Of a stretch of 45,570 bases of DNA, positions 43,616-45,570 are shown in pieces. The number at the start of each line of letters is the position of its first letter. The first letter of the stretch is position 1. The stretch lies in assembly GCA_018816865.1 (NCBI GenBank), contig JAHIUW010000020.1, positions 1-45,570 of the forward strand, given 5' to 3'. The notes beneath the pieces are model-generated. The model worked only from the letters and a program-made list of their open reading frames with translations, did no database searches and was not told the DNA's origin. Source of the stretch: Pseudomonadota bacterium. GTDB taxonomy: Bacteria; Desulfobacterota; Desulfovibrionia; Desulfovibrionales; Desulfovibrionaceae. The position numbers were made by a program, and so were the translations under genes.

Positions 43616-44296
43616 ATGAATTCCACTCCACACAATCCGACCCCGCTGGAGGCCCGGTTCCCCGACGTCAGTTTCGGGGACAACGTCCAAGTACTTGGGC
43701 TTGCCAACACTCGAATTGGCCCAGGCAGCGTGGTTGCCGACAACTGCTGGCTCAACGTCTGCGACAGAGACGACCAGCTTCGCCTAATCATTGGCCATAA
43801 CGTCCTCATCGGACGCCAGTCGTTCGTTTCAGCCGGAGGGTATCTGGAGATCGGCGATCATTGCCTGTTCGGCCCGCAGGTCTTCGTCTCCGACGCCGAC
43901 CATGTGGTGGAGAACATCACCCGCCCCTACAGCGAGCAGGGCTTCACCGCAGGGCGGGTCGTGGTCGAAGAAAACTGCTGGCTGGGCATCCACGCCGTGG
44001 TCACGGGCAACATCGTCATCGGGCGTGGCAGCGTGGTTGCCGCAAATGCCGTGATCAACCGGGATGTTCCACCCTTCAGCATCATCGCTGGGGTGCCCGC
44101 ACGGATCATCAAAATGTACAATCCGCGGACCAACGCCTGGGAGGAGGCCGCCACCGAACAGCAACGGGCGGACATCATGATGGCCCGCGAACAGAATCCC
44201 CTTCCATCCAGGGAGGAGTATCGCTTCATCCTGTCTAGGACCTCGAAACAGGCCAGACTCACCCCGCTACTCGCGGGGCGGGGGAGGTGCCTCTAA
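43616..44296 (+). CDS. Hexapeptide-repeat O-acyltransferase
   Basis: A 226-residue left-handed beta-helix acyltransferase of the WbbJ/NodL/galactoside-acetyltransferase type. The hexapeptide repeats run from about residue 35 to 165 (IGHNVLIGRQSFVSAG, IGDHCLFGPQVFVSD, IGRGSVVAANAVINRD), with the loop ADHVVENITRPYSEQG carrying the likely catalytic His. The C-terminal 60 residues are helical. It acetylates a sugar of the glycan from acetyl-CoA, trimeric in the cytoplasm. The gene is not overlapping its neighbours, and the last plausible glycan gene of this locus. Confidence 0.85.
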   Translation: MNSTPHNPTPLEARFPDVSFGDNVQVLGLANTRIGPGSVVADNCWLNVCDRDDQLRLIIGHNVLIGRQSFVSAGGYLEIGDHCLFGPQVFVSDADHVVENITRPYSEQGFTAGRVVVEENCWLGIHAVVTGNIVIGRGSVVAANAVINRDVPPFSIIAGVPARIIKMYNPRTNAWEEAATEQQRADIMMAREQNPLPSREEYRFILSRTSKQARLTPLLAGRGRCL

Positions 44297-44349
44297 CCCT
44301 TTTTTTCACACGCTATCACCCCCTGCAATCCTCTCCACAAAAAGCAGTA

Positions 44350-44801
44350 ATTCTGGGAAGCTGTCCGTCAGGCGGTACATGTGCTCAACGAGGACGTGCT
44401 GCCGAACTTCGAGGCCTACGCTGCTCGTGTCACGAAAGTCCTTTCGGACAACGGGCGTGAGTATTGTGGCAGGCCGGATGGGCACCCGTACGTGCTTTTC
44501 CAACAGCTGGAAGGCACCGAGCACCGCACCCAAAAGGCACGCAGATTGCCGAGCAAAGGCTTTGTGGAACGACTGCGCAGGACGCTTCTGGGCGAGCACT
44601 CCCCCATCAAAGGCCACCAGGAATGGTACGAGTCACTAAAGGAAATACAGATCGATCTGGATGGGTATCTGCGCCAGTAACCACCATAAGCGCACCCATC
44701 AGGGTCGGCACATGAACGGCACGACTCCGAACTAGGCCTTCCTGAATGGTCTGCCCAAAGATAAAAAGACCAAGAAAAAGAACACCAAAAACGCCGCCTA
44801 A
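44350..44801 (+). pseudogene. Decayed IS transposase (DDE, IS481/IS3-like)
   Basis: The C-terminal half of a DDE transposase. It shows AVHVLNEDVLPNFEAYAARV, VLSDNGREYCG (the second catalytic Asp) and FVERLRRTLLGEH (the catalytic Glu). The N-terminal part with the first Asp is missing, and a stop codon lies just before the readable part. Near 44676 the frame shifts (the conserved YNHHKRTHQGR follows in another frame), and a TAG at 44734 interrupts the tail, which ends in a Lys-rich KDKKTKKKNTKNAA. Clearly inactive. Confidence 0.8.
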
Positions 44802-44825
44802 AAATCACCCCGCCAAGAGCGGCAG

Positions 44826-44880
44826 TGTCAGGTGAATACTATCTCTGTACAGGCAATATCAGGTAAGTATTATCTCTGTA
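44826..44880. repeat. Two tandem IS-end-like repeats
   Basis: TGTCAGGTGAATACTATCTC (then TGTACA, 44826-44851) and TATCAGGTAAGTATTATCTC (then TGTA, 44857-44880) are two diverged copies at a 31-base spacing. They lie 25 bases after the transposase remnant, where an insertion-sequence end is expected. Two copies suggest nested or repeated insertion. Confidence 0.6.
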
Positions 44881-44974
44881 GACCTGCGGGGCACTTAAAC
44901 AGGTGATGAGCGACAAAAATCTAGCTGATGCGAAAACAACGCACTTATAATCATACAAGGTCGGATTTTCGCAC

Positions 44975-45436
44975 TTATTCGCAAACGAATTCATCAAGAT
45001 CAATATTGTATTTTAGTAACAGACGAGCAAGCATCTCAACTTCCTTATGTAAAAAGTGGTCTTTCCATTGTCCAATCTTTCCACTACGAACAAAACTACC
45101 TGTAAAAGCATGGCCTTTACGAACATGAATTGCATTTCCTGATTTAGCTTCCTCAATCCTTACCTGTTGTTGAGACGAAAAATCCATTGCTTTCTCTATG
45201 TTTTTTGTCGAGATAGGAAAATTTAACCACTGAAACAAAATGCGTAACACATCATAAGGATTAGAAAACAATGACTCATATGAGATACGCAGGACATTAT
45301 TTGAAATTTTTGAATAATCACGCATAAATGTATAATGTGGGATGTATAAAGTAAGGAGATGTTTCATGGCCAACTCAAATTTATCATCAATCACAAGTTC
45401 AGCTCTATCTGGACGATATTTATATGAAACCTAAAT
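44975..45436 (-). pseudogene. C-terminal fragment of a sulfotransferase
   Basis: A reading frame of about 150 codons (readable from YKYRPDRAELVIDDKFELAM; the first Met is at 45394) that matches only the C-terminal half of a bacterial sulfotransferase: VLRISYESLFSNPYDVLRIL, then GKIGQWKDHF near the end. The phosphosulfate-binding N-terminus is absent, and the frame is closed by a stop just upstream. The base composition is far AT-richer than the rest of the window, a sign of transfer. It lies next to IS remnants, so it is probably a broken gene. Confidence 0.7.
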
Positions 45437-45482
45437 CCGTGAAAAAGTTGCATTGAATATACAGTTTTGAAACATTTTGTGG

Positions 45483-45511
45483 TTGAAATAAATCAATGAT
45501 ACCGGTATATT
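45483..45511 (+). promoter_or_regulatory. Promoter of the gene at the right edge
   Basis: TTGAAA (45483-45488), 17 bases, TATATT (45506-45511). A good sigma-70-type promoter about 57 bases before the start codon at 45568. Confidence 0.6.
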
Positions 45512-45538
45512 GGACTTGCTTTTCCTGAATGAGTTTTT

Positions 45539-45553
45539 GCACCCATTGGGTGC
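45539..45553 (+). repeat. Short hairpin in the leader of the right-edge gene
   Basis: GCACCC, loop ATT, GGGTGC: a perfect six-pair stem ending just before the ribosome site of the gene starting at 45568. Confidence 0.4.
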
Positions 45554-45567
45554 GACAGGAGGTTGCA

Positions 45568-45570
45568 ATG
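45568..45570 (+). CDS. Start of a gene cut by the window edge
   Basis: Only the ATG lies inside the window. It follows AGGAGG with a five-base spacing, and a good promoter and a short hairpin lie upstream, so a gene begins here. Its product cannot be seen. Confidence 0.5.

Noticed and set aside
1-45570. CRISPR arrays, rRNA genes, riboswitches
   Set aside because: I saw no regularly spaced repeats, no rRNA sequence, and no recognisable riboswitch aptamer.

Overview
The window looks like the chromosome of a GC-rich deltaproteobacterial sulfate reducer of the Desulfovibrio type. This is inferred from a peroxiredoxin with an in-frame UGA where the catalytic cysteine should be, a hemerythrin/metallo-beta-lactamase sensor protein, sigma-54-type promoters, and a surface-glycan locus rich in sulfotransferases. 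No 16S or other marker fixes the species.

Region 1 (1-7843) is the end of an integrative element or prophage in the 3' end of a tRNA-Glu(CTC) gene. It carries a KAP P-loop NTPase (possible defence cargo), a CI-like repressor facing a rightward early operon across a palindromic operator, several small phage-type genes (CP76/CII-like, HTH proteins, tiny unknown proteins), and an HTH excisionase-like gene overlapping a tyrosine integrase. The integrase stop codon lies inside its own terminator, next to the tRNA.

Region 2 (7844-13700) is chromosomal. It holds an 871-residue metallo-beta-lactamase/two-cNMP/hemerythrin protein, then a leftward TetR, ABC1-kinase, membrane-protein operon with a clear palindrome over its promoter.

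Region 3 (13731-23754) is a divergent glycan cluster. A leftward operon (GT2-TagF fusion, TPR protein with an orphan glycosyltransferase-like domain, GT2) and a rightward set (TagF-like transferase, LicC-like nucleotidyltransferase, sulfotransferase, FkbM methyltransferase) diverge from a 550-base gap holding two near-consensus sigma-54 promoters on opposite strands.

Region 4 (23764-28620) holds tRNA-Lys, serS, glf (UDP-galactopyranose mutase), the selenocysteine peroxiredoxin with a SECIS-like hairpin, a 71-base orphan hairpin and a DJ-1/PfpI protein.

Region 5 (28812-44296) is a second glycan locus: TPR-GT2, GT2, CMP-sugar synthetase, an unrecognised protein, methyltransferase, epimerase, a 1310-residue four-module glycosyltransferase, a sulfotransferase-GT2 fusion, GDP-mannose dehydratase, a sulfotransferase and a hexapeptide acyltransferase. 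Together these could make a sulfated, methylated, acylated and possibly phosphodiester-containing surface polysaccharide or glycoprotein glycan.

The right end (44350-45570) is a scar: a decayed IS transposase with two tandem end-like repeats, an AT-rich sulfotransferase fragment, and the promoter and start of a gene that runs off the window.
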